DNA from: Eopsaltria australis
Taxonomy: Eukaryota; Chordata; Aves; Passeriformes; Petroicidae
Direction of reading: 5' to 3'
Assembly: GCA_034509425.1 (NCBI GenBank)
Contig: JAVTVJ010000863.1
Coordinates: 620,001 to 684,000 of the forward strand
DNA: 64,000 nucleotides
Positions within the stretch are counted from its first letter, which is position 1. Every line of letters starts with the position of its first letter. The notes beneath the pieces were generated by a model that searched no databases, was not told the origin of the DNA, and was given only the letters and a program-made list of their open reading frames with translations. Of the stretch, positions 34,386 through 47,000 are shown one piece after another. The position numbers and the translations under genes were made by a program.

Positions 34386-36250
34386 TCCTTCTGAAAACAA
34401 GGCTTCTGCTTTGTGTTCGTGCCACAAGATATTGGTACTTGACTTTTTCAGGCACTGAAAAGATCATGAAAAGGGTAACAGAGATGAGAGGGTTTCCTAT
34501 TAGAATAATGTCTGCACGCAGAAATGACAGCCAGGGAAATCCTATCTGAACTTCAACTGCTGCTCATTGTCATTTTACAATTAAATCTTTATCAGGCTAA
34601 TATTCCCCGTGGTCAGATGTGTTTGCTTTCCAGGAATCCTGTAAAAATTAATTCGTCTGTGAATTTCAGAGCGTGTGGCAGAGAGTGTTCATGGAGAGCA
34701 GATTTGAAAAGTGCATTGAAAACTTCACCATCAAATCTATTCGGTCAAGAGGCAGAAACACAAGAGCATCTTCCTCAAAAAGGCAGAATATCAAATACAT
34801 TAAAGATATTTTCTCTTAGAGCACTACAAAATAAAACCTATCTCCACAAGCTATTTTTCTACAGTGGAAAAAAAATCTTTTTATGATAATATTGGAAATA
34901 AATAAAAATGAAGCATCTGTTGGATACAAAAAAATGATTAACCCCGATTTGCTGAGTGACCCACCTGAAAGATCTTCCAGTACCGATAAAACCGTGCTGA
35001 AAATGAACCTTTCATAACTGACACCTCCTTTTACATCAAATTGACCCCTTGCTTCTGGTAATTCTCAATTATTTAATACCAAACACAGAGGAAAATCAGA
35101 ACAGGTGAATATTTTCTATGTTTCCCGTGGTAAATGGAATGGGAAGCGGTACCCACGGCGTCTTACCTTGTCGCTGAGGAGCAGCAGAGCTGGGGATGCT
35201 GCAGGATGAGCGTTCCGAGGGCTCCTCACGGCGCTGTATCCAGGAGAGGGTGCTCTTCGGTTGGATTTGGCGTTTTTTCCTCCTTCTCCCCAACTCCTGA
35301 TCCAACCGAGGATACTTTGAAATCTCCTTCCACACATTGTTTTATTTTAGGCTCATTAGGATGAAATTCCGTTTTAAATAGCACAGCCTGGCTCTGAGAA
35401 CTTCGGTGCCAGCAGAAATTCCTGCTCGGCTCTGTTGAGCAGAACACCAAAGAAGTTTCAATGCCAGAGGTCCTTTGTGTCTCCTACCTGGATCTTATGA
35501 CAGAAAGGTGACTTTGGGTGATAGAGTTCTGTTCCCTGGGGTCTCCAGAAAATCCTCGGGAAAATGAGATGCACATCCTGCAGGGATATTTCTGGGAGTG
35601 CTCACAGAGGGGAAAAAACATCTCAGGAAAACAAAGAAAGAAGCCCACGCTGCACACCAGGCTTAGCAATTGTTCTGTTCAAAATAACCCGGGTGGTGTT
35701 ATCTAATTAACAACCTCGCCCTGCTTGGAGATGAATTTTGGGAAGGGAGGAGAGGGGAGCTGGCAGTGCCAGGCTGGAGCAAACCTCCTGCTGTGATTGC
35801 AGGTCCTTGTCCCTGCTCCCATGGGGACATTCCCACCTCCATCCCCTGGGACAGCCCTGGGGTCGCTCCCTGCCCAGGGAATTGTGTGGGGTTCCTGGTT
35901 GGGTTTGGGTGGGAGGGCTGGGAGCACCCACAGCCGGCTGGGCCACGGCAGAGCCTCTCTGCTCCCAGGGGAATTCTCACCCCAGCATGGATCAAACAGG
36001 GACTATTAAACCCATCAGCTCCTGATATCCTGCGATAATCACCCAAAAGCGGCTCACTCCAGGTCTGTGTGCACATTCCAGCAGCGGGGGAAGGAGATCT
36101 CTCCTCTCCTCTCCTGCAGGATCCCACTGAGCAGCAATCCTGAGGATCCGGGACACTTTGGGTGTTTAATGGGAATTTGCATCTCACTGTGGAGGGGTTT
36201 GTGTTGCCACTGCTTCAGCACACGGAAATTCCAAAAGAACTCGAGACCTA
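34386..36250. other. Unique 5'-flank sequence, no gene seen
   Basis: Short open frames only. A small GCAGGATCC-rich segment lies near 36110. Confidence 0.45.
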
Positions 36251-36254
36251 CAGC

Positions 36255-36312
36255 TGTTCCACAGAACCATTGGGGCTGGAAAAGCTCATCCTGTGCCCCA
36301 TCCCCACCTGGT
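36255..36312 (-). mobile_element. Small CR1 fragment
   Basis: Plus strand reads CACAGAACCATTGGGGCTGG and AAAAGCTCATCCTG, the reverse complement of a CR1-like 3' terminus. Confidence 0.6.
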
Positions 36313-37019
36313 CACCACCACCGAGTGCCACGTCCAGGGATGAGCGAGCAGCATTTCCTGGGATTTATGGCACAAACCAGATTTGTGTGGGCTTCCCATC
36401 ACCCAGGTCTCCTTTTCCATTCCACAGCCCTGGCCTTTTATTGTTGTGGACTCTGCAGCTGCTCCGTGTGCAGGTAAAACAAAAGGTTTTAATTCAAAGT
36501 GACATTGCTACACCTTCTGCTGCCGGTGACAGACCTGGTGAAAAGTACCCTGACAAGTGTGGGAGCCACTGTAAGATCCTGCCCTCCTGTTTGTATCCCA
36601 TTTGCTTTTCAGGCTGGCAGTTGAAAACATCCCCTGAATTTTTTTTTAATGGAAAATAACTTTTCTGACTAAAATCATCCTGCAGAAGCATACAAACAAA
36701 TATTTTTAATGCTAATTTTGGCCAGAAACTGAAGGAAAAAAAGGTCAGTCAGAGGTCTTGAAGCTCTCAGCAGACAAGGACATTGTCCATCAGTTCCCAG
36801 CCCTTCAAGGGAAAAGGAAACAGGTTCACAGATGTAACTTTTCCAATTAAAAATCAATTTTTGCCAGAAAGCCGCTCTGATTAGTTTTAATGAGAGGTAA
36901 GCAATGGCAAATGACATCCTGTGTCTACAAATTATGCGTTTGGGTTCAGAGCTGCCCTGCAGCCTCCACTTAACACCACGAGGACCTGGAGCAGCGTCTT
37001 GTTTTGTAGCACTGTGACA
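36313..37019. other. Unique 5'-flank sequence, no gene seen
   Basis: Nothing recognised. Confidence 0.45.
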
Positions 37020-37570
37020 TTTCAAGGCTTCGCAGGAGCCGGATTTCTGCGGGGCACTGCCCATTAACCCCGCCTGGCAGGGCAGGCAATCCTCAATTAC
37101 TCCGTGCCTCGTGCCCTCTCCCCATCCGCGTTTCCATTTAAAGCTTGGCTTCTCTGCTCCAAAGGAATTGAAATATTTACAGGGAGCCGTCGCACGGGGT
37201 GGGTTTGTGCCCTGTCGTGTGCCAGTGTTTGGGGCTTTGCTGTGAAAAAGGGAATTTCGAGAGGGACCCAGCGCTCTTTCGCCTGAATTCTGCCCCACAT
37301 GGACTTAATTAGTCCCTAATTTCCTAATGTGTGTCGGAGATGAAGCTTAAATGCTCCGAAATTGCGGGGAAGAAAGCACGGCTTAAAACGACGCGCTCTC
37401 CACAACTCATTTTGTGCACTCAGCCAACAAAAAAAGTTCCTGATTGCATTGTTTCTAATTGTAAATATAATTATGAGCGCACAAACCGAGCCGTTGAGGC
37501 GTGCATTCAATTCTGAAACCCGAACTCATATTTCTACCAACGTATCCCAGGGAAAAGTCAAGCAGCAAAG
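37020..37570. promoter_or_regulatory. Candidate conserved non-coding element
   Basis: A 550-bp repeat-free block with many intact CpGs (CTTCGCAGGAGCCGG, CATCCGCGTTTCC, GAGCCGTCGCACGGGG, ACGACGCGCTCTCC, GAGCGCACAAACCGAGCCG) next to CpG-poor DNA and TTAATTAG cores. This pattern is seen in deeply conserved enhancers. No coding frame of note. Confidence 0.32.
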
Positions 37571-37947
37571 AGTTTCCCACTGATAAGGAATTGCAGAACT
37601 TCCATTGTTCTGGTAATGATCACTTTGGTTTGCTGCTCCTCAAAAAGTGACCACATCCAGAGTAGAAAACCCAAATCAACCATGATTTAAGAAACACAAG
37701 TTATTTGAAAATCTTCTGGAGAGGTCTGGAGTGATGGACTTTCCTTGGTGCCCCTGATTTGCCAGGGGAAGGGGGACCCTGGGCACAGCAGTGAGGGGAC
37801 GGGGCTGGCTGGGGACAGGACAGGACACTGGCCCAGGGCCACAGCCCGTGCCAACTTTTGTACATTTTTATTTATTTTGTGCTCTTCATTGTACAGGCAG
37901 AACCAGAATGATAATCCCAGCCCGGAGGAGTTTGCAACTCCTGCAAG

Positions 37948-38048
37948 ATCAAACTCTGGCTGATCAAATCCTGGCTGATCAAATCCTGGCTGATCAAATC
38001 CTGGCTGATCAAACTGGCTGATCAAATCATGGCTGATCAAACTGGCTG
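37948..38048. repeat. 15-bp minisatellite (CTGGCTGATCAAATC)
   Basis: About seven units of CTGGCTGATCAAATC with shorter GATCAAACTGGCT variants. The unit carries a TGATCA palindrome. Confidence 0.92.
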
Positions 38049-38069
38049 AATTTCCTCTCACAACTTTGC

Positions 38070-41000
38070 TTTTTTTTTTTTTTTAATTGAACATTCAACT
38101 GCCAAAAGTTCTCAGAATCCACGATTCTTCCCTGACACCAAACCCCACAAGTTTGGGAAGTGCTGGAATCTGGAGGGCACACAAGGGAGCATGGAAATTC
38201 CACAGACACTCGGTCAGTTCTTACCCCTAAGCCCTTGCTGAGTGTGCAGTGCCAGCTGTGACTCCTGTGCTGTTCAGAGACCCCTCTGGATCTCTGGATA
38301 AACAGCCCAGGAGAAACCTCAGGGTGGGTTTTTCACGTGAAGAAGCCAAAGGAAGCAGCTCTTTGCAGATCAAGGAACTGATGAGGAGAGCAAACCCCAC
38401 CAGGGCTGACCATCCCCTGTTCTCACTTCCTTATTGCTCCTGTTCCAGGAGCCCTCGGTGGCAGCAGGAGTGTTGGCAACCAGTTTACAAAGATTTTGAT
38501 GTAACTTTAGCCAGGTTTGTTCAGTTTTGTCCCAGGGGAAGAGGACTGAAGCTTCTTTCCAGGACGTTGTTTCTCTGTGTGAGGCCCTGATGAACTGAAC
38601 ATCTCAGCAGGCTGGGAGCAGCACAGAGGATGCACCAGGGTTGACAGAGCAGCAACTCCAAACAGCACCCCTGGCTGCCTGACACACCTGGGCTGGAAAG
38701 AGAGGAATAAGAATGAAAACCTAATTAACATCAGAGGTGAGGAGATTGGGATCCAACGGGAAACTGAATTCTGGGGGTTGCTCAGCTCCAGACCAATGAG
38801 CACGGACCCAATTTGTTTCTGTGAGTTTTGGCTGTATAAAAGATCTGAAAAATCCTGTAAAAGCCACATGTCATGGGATGATTCTCTCTGCACACCCAGG
38901 CTGTGTGTGGATGAGATGATTCCTGCGGTACATCCTGGCCAGAACAACATCCTGGCCAGAAAATAAAGCAGTGCCTTGACTCTCTAACATGAAAAATGCT
39001 GTTGGAGGGTTTCTGTTTTTCTCATAGTTTCAGTGACAGGAGGATCCAGGGCTGCCCTGCACAAGGAGCTGAGCACACACAAGGCACAGCCTGGCTGCTG
39101 AAAGCCCTGCAAGGCAGCTGTGAGATGGCAAACAAGGCAGCCCATGCAGAGCAGGGGAGGAAGCAGGAATCAGCACAGCAGCTCAGCATGACAGAGTTCT
39201 GATCTGCTGGGGAGCCGAATGGATTCGGGCTACACTTGATAAGCTTATCTTGAAGTAAGACAGAAGTTGGGCTGCTGGAATTCCTACTGTTGCTCTGTCA
39301 TTATACAGCTGAGAGTCAGGAACTGTCAAATGCCATGAATAATATCTGTCCACATTTCATCCAGCCAGCTGCTGACAGTCGCCTCTCACCCTTCCCCTCA
39401 GTGCACGAGCCCCACCAAAGGCCTTGCAGTGATCACACTGAATTTGGGCAAATCTGCAGCCTCAGAACCACGCTCCAGATAAAAACCTCACTGTGTCTGA
39501 AATGGAGAAAAAGAGGAGATAGCAGCAAGCACAGAAAACTATGGAGATAATTCTTCCTGGGCCACAGCAAGGAGAAATGTTGGGAGATTGTGCTGACACT
39601 GGTGACGTTACAAATGCTACGAGGCTGAGGATAATGCAGAGTAGACTTTTCCCCCCCCTCCCCATTTCAAAACAATCACATTCCATCTTCTCCTAAGATA
39701 TGAGGGAGATTGTTATCTCGCATAATGAAAAGCAAATGACAGGCAGATAAACTTGGAGCTGTTTATAAAGCCTTGTACAGTATTCTCCGTGGTACACAGA
39801 TAAGGAAATCACATAATTGAAATGGCTACAAACAGCATTAAAAAGGCATGGAAGAGGAAAATGAGGAGATCAAATGCAGAAGGCAGACAAATTTTAGATT
39901 ACTGATGGAGGCGTTTGGGCAAGGCACTGGGATTGCTGGTGGGAGCTGAGCCCCTCCTGCTCCTGCTGCCTGAACCCAGCCCCATTTCCACAGTTCCCCA
40001 TTTCAGGGACCCCCTGTCCTCCCCCAGCCCAGGGACCCCGAGGTTTCACAGTTTGGCTCCTGGAACAGCCTCCAGCTTTACCTTTCCTTCCAAATTCCCT
40101 GCCCTGTCGTGTCTTCAGAGACATCTTTGTGCTCCTTCTGAAGGCACCAGCTGCTGCTTATTGTTCTCTGCAGAAATTGGAAAAATTCGAGTCCTTTCCT
40201 ATCTGAGTAAACAGCAAAGTGTTTTCTGAACTTTCTCAAGCACAGAAATACCATGGAAATGTTTTCAAGTGTAGGTAGAATATCAGCAGCAGAGTTTCTG
40301 CTCTGAGGGAGATTTCAATGGAAACCTCATTGTTAAAGGGAGATTTTGTGGAGGTCCCAGACCCCCAGACCTCAGCCAGGGGACCCTGCTGAATGTTCCA
40401 GTGCAGCATCTCCCAGGAACTGCAATTCAGGTCACACTGGAAGTCCTTACACTGCAATAATCTTCCCTAATTAGAGCAGGAAAAAAGAACTCAGCTGGAC
40501 AAATGAGCTAAAATCAGGAGGATCTTGAACAAACATCTCAAGCATTAATCATTCATAGAGAAAGAAGAAGAAAATCATCAGAATAATTGAGCAATTGCAG
40601 ACAAATGTCACAATGCCTTGTATTGCCAAAATCTCATCATTGGAAATGTATACGTCTGATTTCCAGGTTTATTAATGAAACAAAAAGGCATCTACAATGG
40701 ATAAATAATACATCATATGGAATTCACACAGTCTATTTATAATAGAGATCAGTGACACCCATCAGCTCACATTAAATCACATCATGCAGATTTTGCCTCG
40801 TCTGCACATTGTCAATCTCTGCTTCCTCTTTCCCTGCCGTGGTGACAAAAAAGTAACTTGAAAAGAGTTGTCTCAAAAATCCCTGCAAGAAGGTTTGAAG
40901 GAGCAGCAGAACCCAGGCACTTCCATGGCTGGGGAGGTGCTGGCTCACCCCACGGCTTGCCCAGAATCCAGAATCCAGCTCTGAGGGCACAGCAGGTGTT

Positions 41001-41399
41001 GGGCTCACAGATTGGAAAATCAGGGTCACGCCAAGAATCGAGGCCGTGGGATGAGTCAGTGGCAGGTCTGGCACCAGAATTGGGGTATCGACCTTCTGAG
41101 CTGTAAAGATGAATTGTCCTCCATCCCTGACCTGTGCCCCGATGAAAAAAAGCATGGAATGAAGTGGGTTTTGAAAGGGAAGTTTGAGTTTTTACGAGCA
41201 TCACCATTAAAACGTAACGTGGGCTTAGAAACATCCTTCAAAAACAACATAAATAAGTTATTTTGCGGAAGAATTATTTACCCTGAGAAGAGAGAGAAAT
41301 TTATAAACCAGCTGAGAGATCTGGAGGGGAAATGTCCTCAGTGACATCATCAGAAAAGGAGGCTGAGGAGGCTGAACCCCCTGGATTTTTGCATGCAGC
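38070..41399. other. Unique 5'-flank sequence, no gene seen
   Basis: Short frames on both strands without domains. A C run lies at 39651-39658. Confidence 0.45.
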
Positions 41400-42570
41400 T
41401 TTTAAACCGTAATTAGTGATCTAACATCAGGAGACGTCACTGGCTGTGGTAATGTCTGTGGCAAATAAATAACAGCGGAGCACAATAAAACTCCCTGTAA
41501 TGTGCTCTGCTGGAATATTGATGGCAGCATATGGCAAACATCTGACAGCTGCTAAACAGATGTGGCAATTAGCAAACCTTCTGGCCACGCTGGTGGGATT
41601 GTTATGCAACACGTTCTGCAGGAAAATCCCAGCACTTCCTGCTGGTCTCACGTCCCATCCAGGCACCACTGCTCTCTCATTTCTCCTAACCCATTTTTAT
41701 TTTATTTTATTTATTTATTTTTTTTGTAGTTGCTGCCTCATGGAAGATTTAGAGAAATCCCGAATTTCAACAAGAACAATATCAATTCAGCTGTGGAGCA
41801 GATACTTCAATTATAATAGCTAATGGACAAATTGAGAGATAAAAAGACTTTTCTATCATGTTGAAATTCAATGAACAGTTTTCAATTAGGCTCTAAGTAT
41901 AAAAGGGGGAAAAAAGGAAGATACTTTTCCTTGATGTTAACATTGCAGGAGAAGATGAGAGTAACTTCACTTTTTCATTATACAGAAGAGGTGCATATAA
42001 TGATGCATATTTAAATTATAAATCAGGTCACTATCTGCCAAATGAAAGCAATATCAATTAGAGCTGGGGTGGATCAGGCTTTAAAACTCCTTATATTTAA
42101 TGACAAAAGTATGACTGTTACCCTCACCCAGCCAACAAAGGGATAATTTAAGGCAGTAAGAAATCAAAGAGTGATGTCACAAAAATAAGCCCTCACAGCT
42201 TTTTGGATGGGATTATTATAATTAATAGACTTTCAATGACTTTTTTTATGTTTTTTTGCAGGTTATGGGCTTTCACAAAAGCATTTATTGCAGGCATAAA
42301 ATATATAAAGCTCTAAAGAGTGGGGTTTGAGCAAGGTTGACTTGAGGGTCCTTAGCCTTTCTACTCCAGTAATTCCTGTAAAATCAGAGTTTCATTTATA
42401 GGCACAATTTATAACGTTGAATTTATGCCAGTTCATCTGATATCAATCATGATAATAGCATGATCTATTGTATGTCACTTGTGCTAATGCAAATTAAATA
42501 TCATTACATTACAAGAAAGCCTTATGTTAAAATAACACGGAGTGTGTAACTTGAACCAAAAAATTAAGGA
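41400..42570. promoter_or_regulatory. Candidate conserved AT-rich block
   Basis: AT-rich unique sequence with dense TAATTA/AATAAT cores (GTAATTAGTGATC, TTATAATTAATAGAC, GCAAATTAAATATC) broken only by a T-rich low-complexity run at 41697-41727. Inference from composition. Confidence 0.2.
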
Positions 42571-43640
42571 TGAATTAGGGATTTGGGCCGATCACGTGCA
42601 CAGATAATAAATGTAAACTCCTGCATATCTTACATATAAAATTATAGAGATCCTGAAAAAAGGAAAGCTAAGCAAAAAAATAAAATAGATTAAAGTTTGT
42701 GTAGCAAGATTAACACGGATTTTCCCCCCTTCATTGTAGTTAAGGTCAAGTAGTGAGCAGTTTATTATCTTGCTTTTAACCACTGTGGTTTTGAAGCTCT
42801 GGCTTTGACACAGGAGTCCTGGGAATCAGCTTTTAAAAATCTTCAGATCTGCAAAGTGTCGTGGTTTGAATCCCCCTCTGTCTTTATAAATCACACACTC
42901 ACACCCTCATCGTGGCACCTGAGCATTTGGGGATGGAACTCTTAGTTCAGGGCGGCTGAAACGATGAGTAAGCCAGGTAAGGCACTCCTGAGATTGAAAT
43001 GCACCCAACATTTTTGCTGGAAATTGTTGAAAATTGGTTCTTTTTGAGTCTCACTGCAGTCCATGTTCTGTGTCCCCTGCTGGAGTGGCAGGACACCTGT
43101 CTAGGTGAAATAAGGGCCATTTCCATGCACATTTGCAATCAGTTCTCCACATAAAACTGGGGACTATCTGCGATATTTGTGCAGATTTTCCTGCTGTAAA
43201 TGTCCTGCAGTTTTAGGCAGAATGAGCATTTCTCAGCTGTGTCCCCTGGGTGTCACACACCATTTACAGTGACTAAAACCCACTGGGGCTGGGCTGCAGT
43301 TTCTGAGATGAGGAGCAGGATCCCTTTGCTTGGAAATGTGGGTGAGTTCTCCTGGCCCTGGAAGTGCTGCAGGTCCTGTTACATTTTTGGTTCCAGATCA
43401 GGCATTTCCTTTTTCCAGCTCCCTGTGATGATAAAATGCTGCCTGTGCTGTGGTGGGCAGAGCTGTGGCTCTCTCTCTGTGCTGAGCTTCCAGAAAAGCT
43501 CCTGTGTTTGGTACCTGGGAGCTCTGTGGGACATTTCCTGTTCCTGCAGTGTCACCATTCCCACTTCCACCTCCTTGGTCATTAAACCATCAGAAAATGG
43601 GGTGCTTTCCTTTCCTGGGGGGGGAATGAAGGGCAGAGGG
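42571..43640. other. Unique 5'-flank sequence, no gene seen
   Basis: Nothing recognised. Confidence 0.45.
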
Positions 43641-43659
43641 GCCCAGAGTTGCTGCAAGG

Positions 43660-44003
43660 GGGTTTGGGGTGATCTCATTGCCCCTTCCAGCACCTGAAGG
43701 GAGCCTGAAAGAACATAGAGAGGGGCTGCTCACAAGGGATGGAGGGACAGGTAAGGGGGAATGGCTTCAAACTGCCAGAGGGCAGGGATGGATGGGAGAT
43801 GGGGAAGGAATTGTTCCCTGGGAGGGTGGGGAGGCCCCGGAATGGAATTCCCAGATTTGGTGTGGCTGCCCCTGGATCCCTGGCAGTGCCCAAGGCCAGG
43901 CTGGACAGGGCTGGGAGCAGCCTGGGACAGTGGAAGGTGTCCCTGCAGGGCTGGAGCTTTCAGGTCCCTTTCAATGCAGCTCATTCTGTGATTCTGTGGT
44001 AGC
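43660..44003 (+). mobile_element. CR1 LINE 3' region
   Basis: Follows the CR1 3' consensus: GGTGATCTCATTGCCCCTTC near the start, then GGGGAATGGCTTCAAACTG, GGATCCCTGGCAGTGCCCAA and GGCCAGGCTGGACAGGGCT, ending CAGCTCATTCTGTGATTCTG. About 340 bp, with decayed coding frames. Confidence 0.9.
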
Positions 44004-47000
44004 AGCTGTGGGAATAAAAACATTCCCAAACCTCCTGAGTCTCCATCCAACGCAGGTGTCCTCCTGGGGTCTGGGAATGTTTGTGCAAAGAAAAGCAGAT
44101 AATTTTCCAGGTTGTGGCTGCTCCAGTGGAGCTGAGATTGTCTCGTGTTGTGCTGTGATCCCTTTCTCTTCCCAGCTCCTGAAGGAAGGGAACACAAAGC
44201 ACAGTCCTCTCAGAGTTCTGTGGCACCTTGTGCCAGGGCTCAGCATCTCTGGGCAAGACTTCCCCGAGTTTTGCAGAATTCCCTGCACTCCTCAGAGGTG
44301 GAGAGCACAAACTCGGCAGATCAAGCCTGGCACGAGGCTTTGCACATCCCCAGTTACAGCCAGCAGCCTGATCTGTGAGAGCATATTCATTATTTCACAT
44401 TTTTCCTCCTTCAGAGGGTGGCACTGCTTGTTTCAGCAGCAGAGCTGACACTCTTCACTGCTCATCGCTACAGATGTTACAGACATTCTTTAATGTTGGA
44501 AGGAAACACAAACCTCCTAATGGAGATCTTGGCAGCTAAGTGAAAGGAAAATAGATTGTTTTAAAATATATTTATAGGTCTTTTAACACATATATACTGT
44601 GACAGTGATCTGGGAGTTTAAAAAGTCTATTATTAAATTTGTTTGAACACCTCTGTTTACAAAGTTTCATGTGCTCCTTTCGTTACCTACTTCACGTAAT
44701 AAAATCCCAGGCTTTCCATTGCATTTGGACAAACCTCAGCTTATTTTCATGGACCTCTTGGAAACTTTATCCCAAGTTAAAATAAACCCAGTGCTAGTGC
44801 TGAGTTTAACCCTTTGCCACGAGATGAAGCCGAGTGCTTACAGCCTCCAGAAAGGTCTTAGATCTTCATTTATGTTTCTATCTGGTAATCTGAGACCTGG
44901 CTGTGCCACAACAACTCCTGAGGTGACAGGAAAATGATCCACACCTGCTCCCACATCCCCTGAACTTTAAATGAATCTGCTCACATTATAAAGTTCAAAC
45001 ACGTGGATGTGGCTGCCAGGGTGTCCTGGTTGTACCAAACCCTTGATTCCCATTTCTGCTCACTGCTAGAAGCTTCCTGTTAGACAGGGGCAGGATAAAC
45101 CAGTTGTAAGATTTTTTTTTTTTATGGCTTTCCCTCTAACATCAGGTACTGGGTGGGGTCAGGGATGGGAAACTTCACCCCCACATCTAGTTCCAGGTGC
45201 AGATTCTGCTGTAGTGCAGTGGTGCCTCAGAAAATGCCAAGTTCTGAGGTATCTTCCCTCTCCAGAGGAGCTGACAGCCCCAGTCAAACCCCTCTAAATG
45301 CACCTTGGATTCCCCATGAATTATTCACTCTGCAAATAATTTATTAGGTGAATTTAACCCCCTTTTTCTGTTCACAGATTGCCCCTGAGCATCTTTCAGC
45401 TTTCCCTTTGAAATTATTAAGTGGGTATTTTTAATGAATAATTTTGAGGATCGGGTTCTCCACGCCGCAGAGCTGCTCAGATCTGTCTGAGGGGCCTGGG
45501 TGCTGCTGTTCAGGTGTGACAGGGCTGGGCTTTTGCCTCAGAAACCTCACCAAAGGGTGAGGGGGCAGCTCAGAGCATCAGCATTGCTGCTTCTCAGCAG
45601 CAGAGCTGTCTCCTGTGCTCCTCACCTGGCTGGGGGAGCTCTGGGAATCCTGCACCTGCAGGGAGCTGCAAACTGTTGGACCCGAAAGAAACACGCAGAT
45701 TTCAGCAGCAGGTCAGGAACCACTCAGGCAGGACCAGAAAAGAGAGCCCTGCCTTTCTTTATTCTCTCATTTTTATATCTTTCTCAAGACAATCGTGGGT
45801 TGGTCAATGAGGTGACCACCTCTACAATCCCACAGGATAATGACACAGTCTGGCATCTTTCTCCGCCTTAGGAGAAAGGAATGAAAACAATCCAGAAGTT
45901 CAAAAACCATCTATGCTGGTTAGGAAAACACGGACTGTGTTTATAGAAAATGCATGGGAAATTCTACCACCAAAGTAAAACACAGAACACTGCAAAAACC
46001 AGGGCGACAGCAAACAGCTCCCAAAACACAACCAGCAAAGGTCCCTGGCAGCAGCATCCTCACAATGCTGCAAACAAACACCAGGGATGTGGCTTTGGAA
46101 CTCCACAGAACAGGGCCAGAACCACCTGCCAGAGGTTTTCCTGTTTGACAAAAGGATCAGGAGCTCATCTCTAAGGAAACAAAAAACTCAGAGGTAGCAG
46201 CAACTCCCCAAAACTCTCAGGGAGGTCACGGATTCACAGAGATTTCACACTTGGTTGGAAGAAGCCACGAATGCCTTCCCAACTAATCCCATTCACTGGG
46301 AAATAAGAACAGAGGGAAGGTGGAGTGGAAAGGAGCAGCATCAAAAGTGCCAGCACCAGGAGGAGATAAAACCAAATCAGTATTCAAATTACATGCGTGT
46401 CTCAATTTTGCTTTGTTATTGTGTCACTATTTTGAAAAGCCCAAATTATGCTCATAAAAACTTAAGCTATCCATACATATGTATGAAAGTGCTCAGCTTC
46501 AGCGGGGCTGAGACAGACAAATCTGGGAGTGGGATTCTTTTCAGGCTGTGAGAAGCAAATAATAATCAAGTGTAGTTGAGTTATGTGAGATATTGGGCCT
46601 GGAACCACCTCCATTGTCTGGTTCCTCTCCAAGAGACAAGGAGGAGTGTGAAGGAAGAGTCTGAAGGAATTTTGCTGTCCCAGCTGGGGACTCATTCCAG
46701 TTTCCAATGAGGAGAGGGGCAAATTGGCTTTGAATTCAGTGGTGGGACTGGGCTTTGTTAATCCTGCTGCAGTAACTCAGGTTTGTCCTGAGGAGTTTGG
46801 GGATGGAGCGGTTCTTGTAGGATGGCTTTGAGAAATGGGAAATTCCAAACGTGTTTAGTTGTACATTTATGAAGGATATGTAATATACATAATGATATAA
46901 TAATGCTTTCTCCTCAGTTGGATTGATCCCATCTTGAAGGCACTTCTTTCTCCCTGTTGGTTTGTGTTTTGGACATTCACCTTCTCATTCCACAGACCCA

